Below the pieces are notes generated by a model, which had not been told where the DNA came from, did not search any database, and saw nothing but the letters and a program-made list of their open reading frames with translations. Source: Pleurodeles waltl (lineage: Eukaryota; Chordata; Amphibia; Caudata; Salamandridae). Taken from it: 64,000 nucleotides of DNA. This document shows positions 19,306-29,760 of the stretch, one piece after another; within the stretch, counting starts at the first letter, position 1, and each line of letters opens with the position of its first letter. The stretch is taken from the NCBI RefSeq assembly GCF_031143425.1, contig NC_090450.1, positions 169,129,486 through 169,193,485 of the forward strand, written 5' to 3'. The position numbers were made by a program, and so were the translations under genes.

Positions 19306-20613
19306 CAGGCAGGGCCGAAGATCTTTAGGGCCATATTTATACTTTTTAACGCACAACTGCGCCAACGCAGCTGTGCGCCAAAAATTTTAACGCCGGCTAA
19401 CGCCATTCCAAAGCGCCATGCGGGCGCCTTATTTATGGAATGACGTTAGCCGGCGGAGCTGACTGGTGTGCGTAAAAAAAAATGACCCACACCAGGCAGC
19501 GCCGGCGTAGGGGAAAATGGAGCTTGTGCGTCAAAAAATGGGGCAAGTCGGTCTGAGGCAAAAAATCTGCCTCAACCCAATTTGCGTCATTTTTTTTTAC
19601 TCCCACCCTCCATTGACATGACTCCTGTCTTAGCAAAGACAGGAGTCATGCCCCCTTGCCCAATGACCATGCCCAGGGGACTTATGTCCCCTGGGCATGG
19701 TCATTGGGCATAGTGGCATGTAGGGGGGCACAAATCAGGCCCCCCATGCCACAAAAAAAATACGAAAAAAATATACTTACCTGCAGTTACCTTAATGTCC
19801 CTGGGGTGGGTCCCTCCATCCTTGGGCGTCCTCCTGGGGTGGGCAAGGGTGGCAGGGGGTGTCCCTGGGGGCATGGGAGGGCACCTCTGGGCTCCTTCCG
19901 AGCCCACAGGTCCCTTAACGCCTGCCCTGAGCAGGCGTTAAAAAATGACGCAAACGCGGCTGGACGTCATTTTTTTTTACCTGCCCACTCCCGTGCGTCA
20001 TTTTTGCACGGGAGTTTAAATAAGGCGCACAGGCCTGGGAGTCATTTTTTAGACGGGAACGCCTACCTTGCATATAATTAACGCAAGGTAGGTGTCCACG
20101 CTAAAAAATTACACAAACTCCAAGAACTTTGGCGCTAGACGCGTCTAACGCCAAAGTATAAATATGGAGTTAGCTTTGCATCGGATTTGCGTAAAAAAAA
20201 CCAACGCAAATCCGGCGCAAACAGAGTATAAAGTCTTCTTGGGTACAAAAATGAGAGGAGCCCCCGCCGGAGAGGAAGATGGTACAATAAGACCGCTGTG
20301 CAGATTTTCTTGAAGATAATCTTTGAGAACTTCCTTTTCAGGTTCCGTGACAGAATACATTCTCCCAAAGGGAACAATCGCCCCAGGTTCCAGGGGAATT
20401 GTACAGTCATAATCTTGATGTTGGGGAAAAACAGGTCTGCATGGTTTTTGGAATACATCTTGAAATTCTAGATAGTGATTGGGGACTCCTTGGACTGTAT
20501 TGATGGAACAACTTGTAGTGAGTTCAGTAGGCATCAATTTCTTGGGTGACCAGTACGTGTCTGAGGCAAAACAATTTTCATGACAAAATTGTGAGGACAA
20601 GGAAATAGTTCTG
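18897..20613 (-). repeat. Tandem duplication of about 408 bp in pol, second copy split by a MITE
   Basis: Bases 18897-19305 recur as 19306-19328 plus 20233-20613 in the same orientation. The junction between copies is at about 19305/19306, where AGTTCTGG is followed by TCCAGGCAGGG. The MITE at 19329-20232 interrupts the second copy at the string ATCTTTA/GTCTTC, which is uninterrupted at 18913-18925. Confidence 0.85.
19329..20232. repeat. MITE family B inside the gypsy pol duplication
   Basis: The left end is GGGCCATATTTATACTTTTT, preceded by TTA in the target. The body is rich in GCGCC, GCGTT and GACGCAAA words. It contains two perfect hairpins (19617-19650 and 19658-19709). The right end is less clean: a near-complete inverted end lies near 20155-20170, and another partial one at 20210-20232. 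It may be two overlapping insertions. No gene is inside; the longer frames are composition by-products. Confidence 0.75.
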
Positions 20614-21110
20614 GTTTCCCAATTTATATAAGGATTATGTCTTATGAACCACGGAATCCCTAAGATTATAGTATAATTGGGAGATGATATTAAGTCAAAG
20701 GAGACATGTTCTTGGTGGTTCCCAAATTGTAAACTTAGAATCAGGGTAGTAGTATTGACTGGAACAGAGGATGTTAAGGACCCATCCACTGTGTGTACTT
20801 GTTCTGGAACTTCCTTGGGTTGTGTTGGTATTTGTTGTTTTGTGGCCCAAGACTTATCCATATAAATGCCACTAGCACCACAATCAAGTAAGGCCATTGT
20901 TCTCTCCTCACGACCGTCAGGCAACTGCAGAGTCACAGGAAGCATAAACAAAGTAGTGGTATTGTCCTTGAAAGAACTGATGGAAGGTATAGCAGATGAT
21001 CCCGTCCCCTCCCTTCTTACAGAGGACGGGTAGTAGTGTTTCCCAATGGCCTTAGAGGACGAACGGGGCATGTACGAAGCATATGACCGGCAGCACCACA
21101 ATACAGGCAC
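20600..21110 (-). pseudogene. Gypsy aspartic protease and pol N terminus
   Basis: The minus-strand frame reads ALLDCGASGIYMD, the aspartic protease active-site loop, with Cys where Ser or Thr is usual. It continues with IILGIPWFIRHNPYINW, the standard C-terminal protease block of this gypsy group. After the protease the frame passes into the N-terminal RT sequence and is cut at FVPKKT by the MITE at 20232. The protease would mature Gag and Pol inside the particle. It lies directly after the zinc knuckle but in a different frame, so a frameshift separates it from gag or gag-pol was frameshifted naturally. Confidence 0.8.
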
Positions 21111-21900
21111 AATCCTTTTTTACGTCTTTCTTCCCGCTCACTGACAGAAAGTGGGCCATGAGTAGTATCCACCTGCATGGGTTCACCTTCGGTTTCTCTG
21201 ATGGGAGGGTGAGCTTCCTCCGGACGGTGCAAAAAGACACGTGAGGTACTTGGCTGGGAAGGGTCTCTGTTTCTTCTCTTTTCCAAATGTCATTCTTGGA
21301 GATGATTTTCAATGGAAAGAGCTAAATCCCTCAGATCATGAAGATCTTCAACTCGGGTGGAGTGCACTAACTCGTCTTTGAGCTCCTCCTTTAGCCCTCT
21401 ATGAAATAGAGTAACCAGGGTTCGCTCCACCCAGGTTGTCTCGGCTGCAAGCTGTCGAAACCGTTTATTTTATTGGAGGACATCTTGAGAGCCTTGTTGG
21501 ATGTCACACAGTGCTTCTTCAGCAGAGGCCTCCAATCCTGGACGACTAAACATATGTTTAGACCGATTCACGAAGGCTGCATAATCAGAGTCGCCCAGGC
21601 CAAGGCAGGACCGGATAGGGCACTGATAAGATAACCCACCTTTGTCTTGTTGTGAGAAAATTGTGTGGGTCGGAAGGCAAAGTAAACAGTCGATGCATCT
21701 AAGAACTCTCGCAGTTTTGTTGGTTCACCGGAGTAGCGAGGAGTTGAGGTGGAAACAGTAGGAACATCTGTACTGCGGAAGGCCAAAGCTTGTCATTGCG
21801 TAATTGTTGCAGTCCCTGAGCCTGTTTCTGATTGGTTGCCAGAAGGGACTGATCAGGATCTGCAGCAGCCGCTACTGTATCTTCCAAGGTGTTAGACGAC
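21017..21900 (-). pseudogene. Gypsy Gag with one CCHC zinc knuckle
   Basis: From the 5' side on the minus strand there is a leader with Gln/Leu-rich sequence (about 21900-21790). Next is a capsid-like stretch YSGEPTKLREFLDASTVYF (about 21730), then VGYLISALSGPALAWA. Further on are capsid helices ending in HSTRVEDLHDLRDLALSIE (about 21350-21300), and a basic linker leading to a zinc knuckle [15 protein letters not shown] near 21085-21125. At least two frame changes and a stop after LSIENHLQE break it. Gag forms the intracellular particle and packages RNA. Confidence 0.8.
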
Positions 21901-21925
21901 GTCGGGGGTATTGGGCGCTGCAATC

Positions 21926-22663
21926 TGTCACGACTTAAGCGTTGCTTGAACCTGGAGTCCGCTGAACGAGTGGCGAGGTTCTTGTTCCTGAATGTTCTGC
22001 CTTGGCCCAGGTAGGGGTGACTCTTTCTGGTAGCCACGGTGCTGCAGGCGATAGAAACGCCAAGGGCAGTCTGTGTCCTTCAGAAGTAGTGCCAGGGGGA
22101 AAAAAAAAACCTAAAAAGGGGGGAAAAAAACTAAAAAAAGGAATTTTCCTAGAACAGGAGCAAAAATCAATAAGTAAATATAAGATCAAAAAATGAACAG
22201 GAAAACACTGGAACAGACGAGTAACCAGTTTCTGGCACAAGGAAGAAGGAGAGAAGACACCATCCAAACAGAAAGTGTTGCAGCGCAAAGAGGGAAAGAA
22301 TCACAGCCCTTAAATACCCAAAAACAGTAAGCAACCAACAGGAAGTGCAAGGACATTATATTAGATAGGGAAAAACACATAGAAATTAATGGACAAGGAG
22401 CCATAGAGAGTAGGAAACCAGTGCATGCTGGGAGGAGAGGGGAATAATGGGAAAGAAGGAAAAACATAAAGGGAAGCACAATTGATGGCGACAGAAAGAA
22501 AGGAAAACAATAGCAGGTGAGTGGGGGAGAGGTTAGATATGCCAGAAAGCGTGCCGCGCTAGAAAGAAACAAGGCCCCATGCCCAATTTGGGGCCTCGGA
22601 TGCTGCAAGAGAGACTGGGGGCGCGGCGTGTCTCAGTGCTGCGCCCCGCGGCCTTGCTCAACA
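21926..22663 (-). repeat. 5' LTR of the chromodomain gypsy element
   Basis: On the plus strand it begins TGTCACGACTTAAGCG, almost identical to 15548, and ends near GCTCAACA at 22663. The primer-binding region lies just below 21926. Its tRNA was not assigned. The target duplication is unresolved; CAACA next to the left LTR and at the right LTR end is a candidate. Confidence 0.8.
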
Positions 22664-23089
22664 AGGCCAAAATCTCCCGCTGTATTTAGAATGGGGCAAT
22701 GCATGCATTGCACCACTTTGTAACCCTTTGCGCTATATAATGCCTGCACCAAGCATAATGAATGTAAAGCAAGGAAATCTAAGAGATTTCCTTGCGTCAT
22801 TTTGTACGGCACTTTTAACGCCTGCTCAGAGAAAGCGTTAAAAGGGGTCTTCCATAATTTAAAATGGACCCCTATGTACTCTGCAGGAGTAGCACCAATA
22901 TTTTGGCACTACTCTTGCAGAGTACATCAATTAGCGTCATGAAAAATGACGCTATTGCCCCCCTATCCTGTGCCATGGTGCACCGTATTTTAAATAACGC
23001 GCACATGGTGGCATTAGAGGGGGCGCTAAGGTGCGCAGGAAAAGTGGCGCTGCACCCGGTGCAGCACCACTTTCCATAAATCTGCCCCT
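22664..23089. repeat. MITE family A, right half
   Basis: It continues the MITE interrupted at 15547. It contains the conserved GCAATGCATGCATTG palindrome, the GCACCAAGCATAATG segment and a terminal inverted end AAATCTGCCCC. It is followed by the TGA target duplication at 23090-23092. Confidence 0.8.
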
Positions 23090-23092
23090 GAA

Positions 23093-26000
23093 ATTATTCT
23101 TTTATGTTGGAGCTTCAAAACTGAATGTAGAATAACATGTCACGTGTTGCTGGTCAAACTACAACACTGTAGTAATCCATACTTTCTGGCAACTAAAATT
23201 AGATCGAAATAGATGCGCTTTCTGTCTGGTACAATTTTTAGCAAGCTAATACCACTTAAAATATATAGTTCATCCTATTAATGGCCATACACTAAAGTTC
23301 ACATCACCAGAGTATTTATCATTTAACTTATGAATAATTCATCTTGAATTGTGCAATAGTCCTTTATTAGAAATGAAACATTTGTTTGAGGAAAAATCTG
23401 TTTTTTTCATGCCAGTAACATGTTTCCCTCCTCATTAAAATCATCTAATCTCCAACATCAAAGTCTGTGAATTGTCTAAAAATCATACATGGATTTATTG
23501 GCTAAATGCTCTGAAGAAATGACACACACAACATCAAAATGGCTTCCAATACAGTCCCATACATGGTAAATTGATATGTGAGCATTTCTATAATTACATC
23601 ATAAAAACATCATGATAATCTGACCTCAGTGAATCCACACAAATTTCAAGAACACACATAAATGGGGATGCAACACCAGTTCTACATAACACAATTAATT
23701 TTTCACCATCTCAAAAATTCTAGATTTTTATTTTCTTTACAGTATCTGGTTATATAATTCCCTGCTATGTACTTTCACCTTTTTAAATGTTATGATTCTC
23801 TTGTGAATCATAAAACACAACATGTTTAAAAGCCAGAATCTAACCTGAGTTAAATCAAAATAGCAAGCATCACAGCAAAATAATTTAGACACAATTGTAA
23901 TTTCAACTGACCAGAGCTATTACTAGAAAATAACTAATTTGGAGCACAGTGTTAAATGTATGGAATTTGGGGAAGTTTATGTAGGTTTTCTTTCAATACA
24001 AGTCTATGGAATCTAATCAAGTGTCATTAACTTGTTACCCTTAGTGAAAACCTAGCTAATAAGCAGGTGGCATGATCTCCCTGAGGAAGAGGAAGGGGAA
24101 GACATCCTTGACTACGGGTAACATTCATGAATACAATACTGAGCTCAATATTCTTCCAAAATCCCACTTCCAGTTGCCAGAACTGAAAGCAAGGTTATGG
24201 TTTGAAAAATTTGCAACTGTGCGACTTCTGGAGACTTGAAATTTAGCAGGCAAATTACAGTAGAGGTCAATGGATACTCCAAACCAATAGGAAACAACAT
24301 TCACATTTGTTTAAAAAATACAGCCTTCTTTGTCAAATTTATTAAAAACAATAGTAGTATTATATATGTACAGGAATAAATGATTATGTTTTCACACCAT
24401 GGCCCGATTATGAGTGGGTTGGTGTTTTCCAAACCCTGTGAAAACTCCTTTGGGACATCCCTGGTATTTGTTGACCCTTCTATAGAGAGGAAATATCAGT
24501 GTTCTCTGATGCAGGTAACAGACTGACAGATTATACTTTAAATGGCAGTGCCTGTGCATTTTTGATCCAAGCTCAGCAATCAAAGTCCAAATCCAGAGCT
24601 GCTTAGTTTGCATATATATGTTAGTGGAAACAAATGACAAAAACATGGCTCAACCTGCACATGATATTGTTAGGGATTTATTTCCGACCATGAGGCAGGT
24701 GAGGAGCAGTATGAATGGCTGGTGCCATCATTTCTCATTACTGCCCCAGACCTCTGGATACTTTGCTTTTTTGAAGGTTAGTAAGCTATATTTAGTTTCT
24801 TTGGCTCTGCAACAATAACTGTGGTTGAGCCACAAGCTTTGCTTAAAAAAGTATTTAATGATTTTGAACTATTGAGAAGTTTACAACACTGAGTAAAGGT
24901 CAGTTTTCAGGGACATATATTTCTTTGATTATGAATACTGCTTTATTACACCAAAAATACATAAGGTAAAACAGATTACAATATTGAAAAGCCAATGTCT
25001 GTGTACCTGCACAGTCCTAACTCATTGGAAGTCTACGCTCATCAACTCTTGAGCGTTTTAGAAGAGTTTGGTTATGAAAAGCTCTAATACTCTTTACTTC
25101 TGACTCACAATGAGCCGGAGGATGCATAGCCGCATTGTATGCAAGCCATGTCTAGAAGAACAATCTGGTGAACTTCGGATTACCCTAACTATTTTGGCCT
25201 CTTCTGTGGTTATCCAGTAACAAGATGAGCTTTATCCACCAAATGGAAATAGCAAAGTTGGGGTAAAAGATATATTTTTTTTTTTTACAGAGCAACATAG
25301 GCTCTTGTTTTTCGCATCTCAGTCTGACATGGAGGTTTCCCATGAGCCTCAGGTAATGGTTGAGGCTTTTTGAAAGACAAAAGAAGTCATTTTCTTGAAA
25401 CTGGTTGGTTATGGTTTTCTTTTCAGGTTCTTTGAACAAGGATAGAACCAGGAATGAGGACATATCAGAGTGGGACAGGGAAGTTACAAATTTTATGTGT
25501 TGATTCTCATTGAAGTTCACTTTGGACCACTTATCTGTTTTAATGACATCCTTATGTTTATCACACATTAAGGGCAAAAAGAATAAGGGCTATTAAGAAG
25601 TTTCAATAAAGGGCTTTTACGAGAGGAAGGTCAGGAGTTCTGACTCCAATATATCTTCTGAATTGATTACAAAGAGTGCTGCCGGTTGTCCGTATTTATT
25701 CATATTTATTTTTGGGCCATTGTCGCAGGTAGTCTGCTTTTGCAGAACTGTGCCTTGGGACAATAGAATGTCAGAATGCAGGGACTACGCCACTTCTGCA
25801 AAATCAGTACTGTCATACCAAAATACCTGACTAGTTCACAATGACTTACTTGCCCTCCCACCTTACAGAGTGACAAGTAATTGTGGCAACCCAAAAGGTA
25901 CAATACTCTAGCCCCCTTTGTAGGGGAACAGTGGAAAACAGGTCAATCCTTTACATACATCATCTCAGTCATACATATCCATAGCAAGAGTTAAAAAAAC

Positions 26001-26795
26001 AAGTATGCAATATATTTATTGCAACCTACATAGTCTACTATGAAGCAATTTAGGTGTTACTACAATACTGGCAATAATTCTACAAATCAGAATAGCAGTT
26101 AGAACTCTGTATAACACAAATAGTGCCACCATAATGTAACTCTAGTGGCTGGAGCCTACCCTGTAATTGTGTGTGCAGGAAGGCTAATATAATTATTTAT
26201 GATCCCTGGGAGTGGAGAACCCCATACCTCTGTTTGTGTAGTCAATTGGTCCTCATAGGGAAGTGTAAACCCAGTTTATATAGGCTGCATGCCCTGGATG
26301 TGTTAGCTTTGCTAGAATTCTCCTCTCTAAAACTAAACACTACAGGATCTAATTTATAATGTTAGCTTAACACTGTGAAAAGCTACTGTGTTATGTCTAT
26401 AGAATCCTGAGTACGATTGCTGGATGGACAGAAAACAACAGTGCCAACTGAGCAGTCTGAGAATGTACAGACAGAATCCCAGGAAAGTGGCTGTACTGCA
26501 AGTGAAATTACAGTGTGTTTCAAAACAATGGCACAAAATAAAAAATGTACACTGTACAATGCAAGGCAAAGACATCATAATTTCTAAAGTGCTAAGAAAT
26601 GAGGCATAACTATAGGGAGTTGATGCATAGTAATCATCACACCCCCTATGGACAGGAGACCAATGTAATACACAAATGAAATGAAGAATAAATGTTTAAG
26701 CCAAGCAAACTCAATGCAGTAATAAAAGCATAATATAAAAAAATTATAAAAACTATTTACAAAAGGGCCGGGGTGAATTTCGAAAAATGGGCCAA
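23093..26795. other. No gene recognised
   Basis: 3.7 kb of AT-rich sequence with only short frames. The longest, 130 codons on the minus strand at 25185-25577, has no recognisable domain. It could be the 3' portion of the envelope-bearing element next door, but no terminal repeat supports that. Confidence 0.5.
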
Positions 26796-28483
26796 ATTAG
26801 TTGGGGTTCGAGGCACCCAAGATCTCGTCTACCAAGTCAATGGTAGGTGAATCCAGGACAGATTCCATCTCCACAGATGATTGCTGAACAGCCCCATTTA
26901 GTAGCTCATGAGAACTGATATGATCCTCATTATCTGCTAATGATGAGAAAATGACAGTTTGTGCTGCCTCCGTGTTATGTAAGTCTGAGGTGAGTAATAC
27001 TGGTGCTGATGCACCAGTCTCCCTGTGGGAAGAAACATGCTAAGCATCTTGAAGCAAGCACAAGTTCATTTGACAACTTTGAAAATCAGTCTTTACTGGA
27101 CTCATCAACTGATTTATGTCCATAGGAACAGGAGGTTGCAGAGCAAGGCAGATATCCGGTGCTCATTCAAAGGGACACCACAGGCTGCAGAATACTGGTG
27201 GAACACAGGTAAACCAGGCCAGTCGGAATGATGGTGACCACTAAGTCTAGATCCTGGAGTAACCGGGCACTAAGCCGCTGGATCATGAGCCTACAGCACT
27301 GCTGGAATCTTGGCAGGTCCAGAATTAGCGGGCTTTGGGCATGCACATCCATTGGGGAGTTACAAAAATAGGATTAAAATGCCACAGATGAAGAATAACG
27401 CCAAGGGAATGCCTCCAAACATACTGGAAAATAATGAGTGAATAAATGCAGGTATAATTCCTAAAATATGCTAAAGGGTACTGACCAAGCCGGTGCCTAT
27501 TGTTTTAAAGAAAAGTGCTACGCCTGCAGTATTGGATGCATTAATAATGTGATTTCTCTAATTCGCCAAAATATAATGGGAGGTTTGTAGATAGGAGTGA
27601 CAGTATTTTGCTAAACATCCTTGCAATTTGAAGTTCAAAGGTTTCTCTAGCCGAAGTTAATGCTACTTCTTTTTGAAACAATAAAGCTTCGAGTTTGCTA
27701 AGCTTACTGAAATCGCCCTTCAACATTGGAATGGAAGGTCGTAGCGAACTATCAGGAACTGCATGTGTGGGAAGGAAATGGACATTATTACAACATTTTT
27801 GCTAGTTGGGAAACTGAAACAATACAGGGGATCCCAGCTTTCCTTCCTAAACAGTCCTGATCATAACTGCCATTGAAAAGAACAATAAGAGTGGGCTAAA
27901 ATTGCAGGAACTGGATTTACTTTAAAAAACAGCCCAGATTTGGAACAGAGGTATTACAGGAGCTGTAAATGGCCAACAGAAGAGTCCCACTCCTTTCCAG
28001 TAAGGAACACTTCCCAACACAGCCATTCACAATAATATTCAAAGGGGAGTGCCCAATCTCATTGATAAAGCTCCGTCCCAGAGTCTCATATCTACCCTCA
28101 GAGAATTGTTTCATGCAGTAAGTGAACTGGAATGTTGAAGTAGGAAGCAAAGTTACTCCATGTATTAGCCAAATTGCAGATGGTGTTTCTGTAATTGTGA
28201 AGGGTAGCTTCTCTAACTTCTCAAAATGTAATATTGTGTTTGTAGTGTCATTTTGAACCATTAGTCATTGTTTATGGACCAGATTAAATGGCAGAAATAG
28301 GTGACTTGAATTTAAGTACGCAACAATTTTAATGGACCTATATTGTCAAGCTAAATTGCATAACTGATCTAAGCTGACTTTCCCCATAGTACAATACAGA
28401 CATATCATTTTTCATAATATCAATAACAGATGACACATTATTCAAATTGTAAATTTGAGAAGATATTGTGAGAGAGGAGGATG
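26796..28483 (-). pseudogene. Envelope-like glycoprotein remnant (retroelement), C-terminal half
   Basis: On the minus strand, from 28483 downward, there is a helical stretch (ISSQIYNLNNVSSVID). A cysteine-bearing ectodomain-like frame follows (27917-28261), then a further helical segment (27541-27726). After that comes a glycine-spaced pre-membrane segment and a clear 19-residue hydrophobic anchor, FGGIPLALFFICGILILFL (about 27355-27420). A hydrophilic cytoplasmic-like tail ends in an acidic stretch with a TAA at 26796-26798. A splice-acceptor-like string (TTCTTCCCACAG on that strand) lies near 27030. Several stops and frameshifts are present. The architecture fits the membrane-anchored half of a retroviral-type envelope, but I could not match a specific family, so this is an inference. 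Confidence 0.35.
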
Positions 28484-28599
28484 TTCTGACCAGCGACAAA
28501 AAGAGTATGTGAAACTGAGAAAGGACTTACAACGCTCGTGTGACTTGAACATCAAGCAGTAGGAAAAACCTCCTCAGTTCACACCCCAATTTCAAAAGA

Positions 28600-28923
28600 A
28601 AAAGGTTGCAACCATAACCACCAAACATGCCCCAAATCCTAAGAACCATTCTCCTGAATGGGAAATGGACGGTGACTATCCTCAACAGCGTGGCAGATAT
28701 CACCATAGTCCGCCAATCTCTCCAGGAATTTCTTGCAGTGAAAGCAGCTTATCGTTATGTGACAGTTGAGACCGCGGATAGGCGCACGGCCTCTCCAGTT
28801 CTGTTTTATGATTTATACATCCAAAATAAGGGTGACATACCATGCACTATTCGTGTAATTGTTTGGGACAATTTAACATTATCATATGACTTTCTCTTAG
28901 CAGCAGTAGATTGGCCCCCATAG
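28600..28923 (+). pseudogene. Retroviral-type protease region of an endogenous retrovirus
   Basis: The frame at 28627-28923 contains NGKWTVTILNSVADITIV, at the place and with the shape of the retroviral aspartic protease loop. The catalytic Asp is Asn, and the Gly that usually precedes Ala is Val. It continues with short beta-rich sequence and ends DWPP before the TAG at 28921-28923. It sits immediately upstream of the RT remnant in the same orientation, which supports the assignment. The active-site change makes it inactive. Bases 28484-28600 may be the tail of gag, basic and Gln-rich, but no domain is visible. Confidence 0.55.
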
Positions 28924-28989
28924 TTTGTCCACTCTTCCCAGCAGGGTGAAGTACTAACCCATCCTTCTTTCCCTGCCCTGTCCCTAGGA

Positions 28990-29760
28990 AAATCAAACAA
29001 GATGATGCAGTGCAATCATGTAGGCTGTGATAACAACTCTTCTCATCACATAATACCCTTCAGGTCCAGCCTGCAAGCACAACCACAATATCCTATTAAA
29101 CGGGATGCAAAAGCACCCATTAGGGACATCATATCCCAGTTAGCATACCGAGGAGTAATAGAACCCTGTATCTTCCAAATTAACAATCCACTTTTTCCTA
29201 TTTTCAAACCAGATCATTCCTATAAAATAGTCTTAGACTATAAACATTTGATTAGTCACACACACACTTGTGCAATACAAAATGCACACAGTGTGGCACT
29301 TACTAATAATATTGTCTGTAAAAAACTACAAAACAATCTTGGATATTTCCAATTTTTTTCAGTCAAAATCTAGCACCTGAGAGTAGTGACTTAACTGCCT
29401 TCTCCGCGCTTGGCTTCCAGTGTCGCTTTGCATGAATGGCAAGAACAGTCCAGGACTGTTTGCTGCCTGTATAATTTAAATTCTTCATGATACTGACCCA
29501 GATGCATTGTCTTATGTAGATGATATGTACCTAACGGAATATGAGTTGAACACACATCGCTTTTTTTGCGATTTTGCTGCCATTGGCTACAAATTTCATT
29601 TTAAGAATCTTCCATTGCATGTTTCAGTGGCATATTTTTGGAAAATGAACTCACAAACAAAGGCAAAAGCCTTTCACCTCACTTCATACAGAAGTGTGCA
29701 CTCCTACAACCACCTAATACCCTCCGGAAGCTTCAGTCGCTTCTTGGTTTCCTAATTTGT
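28990..29760 (+). pseudogene. Endogenous retrovirus reverse transcriptase remnant
   Basis: The first half (29002-29373) reads QYPIKRDAKAPIRDIISQL, RGVIEPC, NNPLFPIFKPD and YKIVLDYKHLI, the fingers of a retroviral RT. After a decayed, multiply stopped stretch (29374-29490) the catalytic box LSYVDDMYLTE appears at about 29505-29535 with both aspartates. Then come YKFHFKN and the thumb. The YVDD form and overall pattern point to a retrovirus, not to the gypsy elements in this window. The subgroup was not assigned. Frameshifts at about 29380, 29490 and 29620 and several stops make it non-functional. Confidence 0.75.

Larger units (their letters stand above)
15548..22663 (-). mobile_element. Chromodomain Ty3/gypsy retrotransposon with two LTRs
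   Basis: This 7.1 kb element in minus orientation has LTRs of about 758 and 738 bp. Between them are Gag with a zinc knuckle, protease, RT, RNase H, integrase and a C-terminal chromodomain, the layout of chromoviruses (sushi-like in vertebrates). In the first 175 bases the two LTRs differ at about eight positions by eye, so the insertion is old but much younger than the gypsy at 3300. It sits inside a MITE. The interior carries a tandem pol duplication, split by a second MITE. Stops, a frameshifted gag and a changed RT box make it non-autonomous now. Confidence 0.9.

Noticed and set aside
19656..20081. 141-codon plus-strand frame in the MITE inside gypsy
   Set aside because: It spans the MITE hairpins and has no domain; it is GC-rich chance coding.
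25185..25577. 130-codon minus-strand frame, Lys/Leu-rich
   Set aside because: No domain or neighbour supports it. It could be part of a decayed element but cannot be called a gene.
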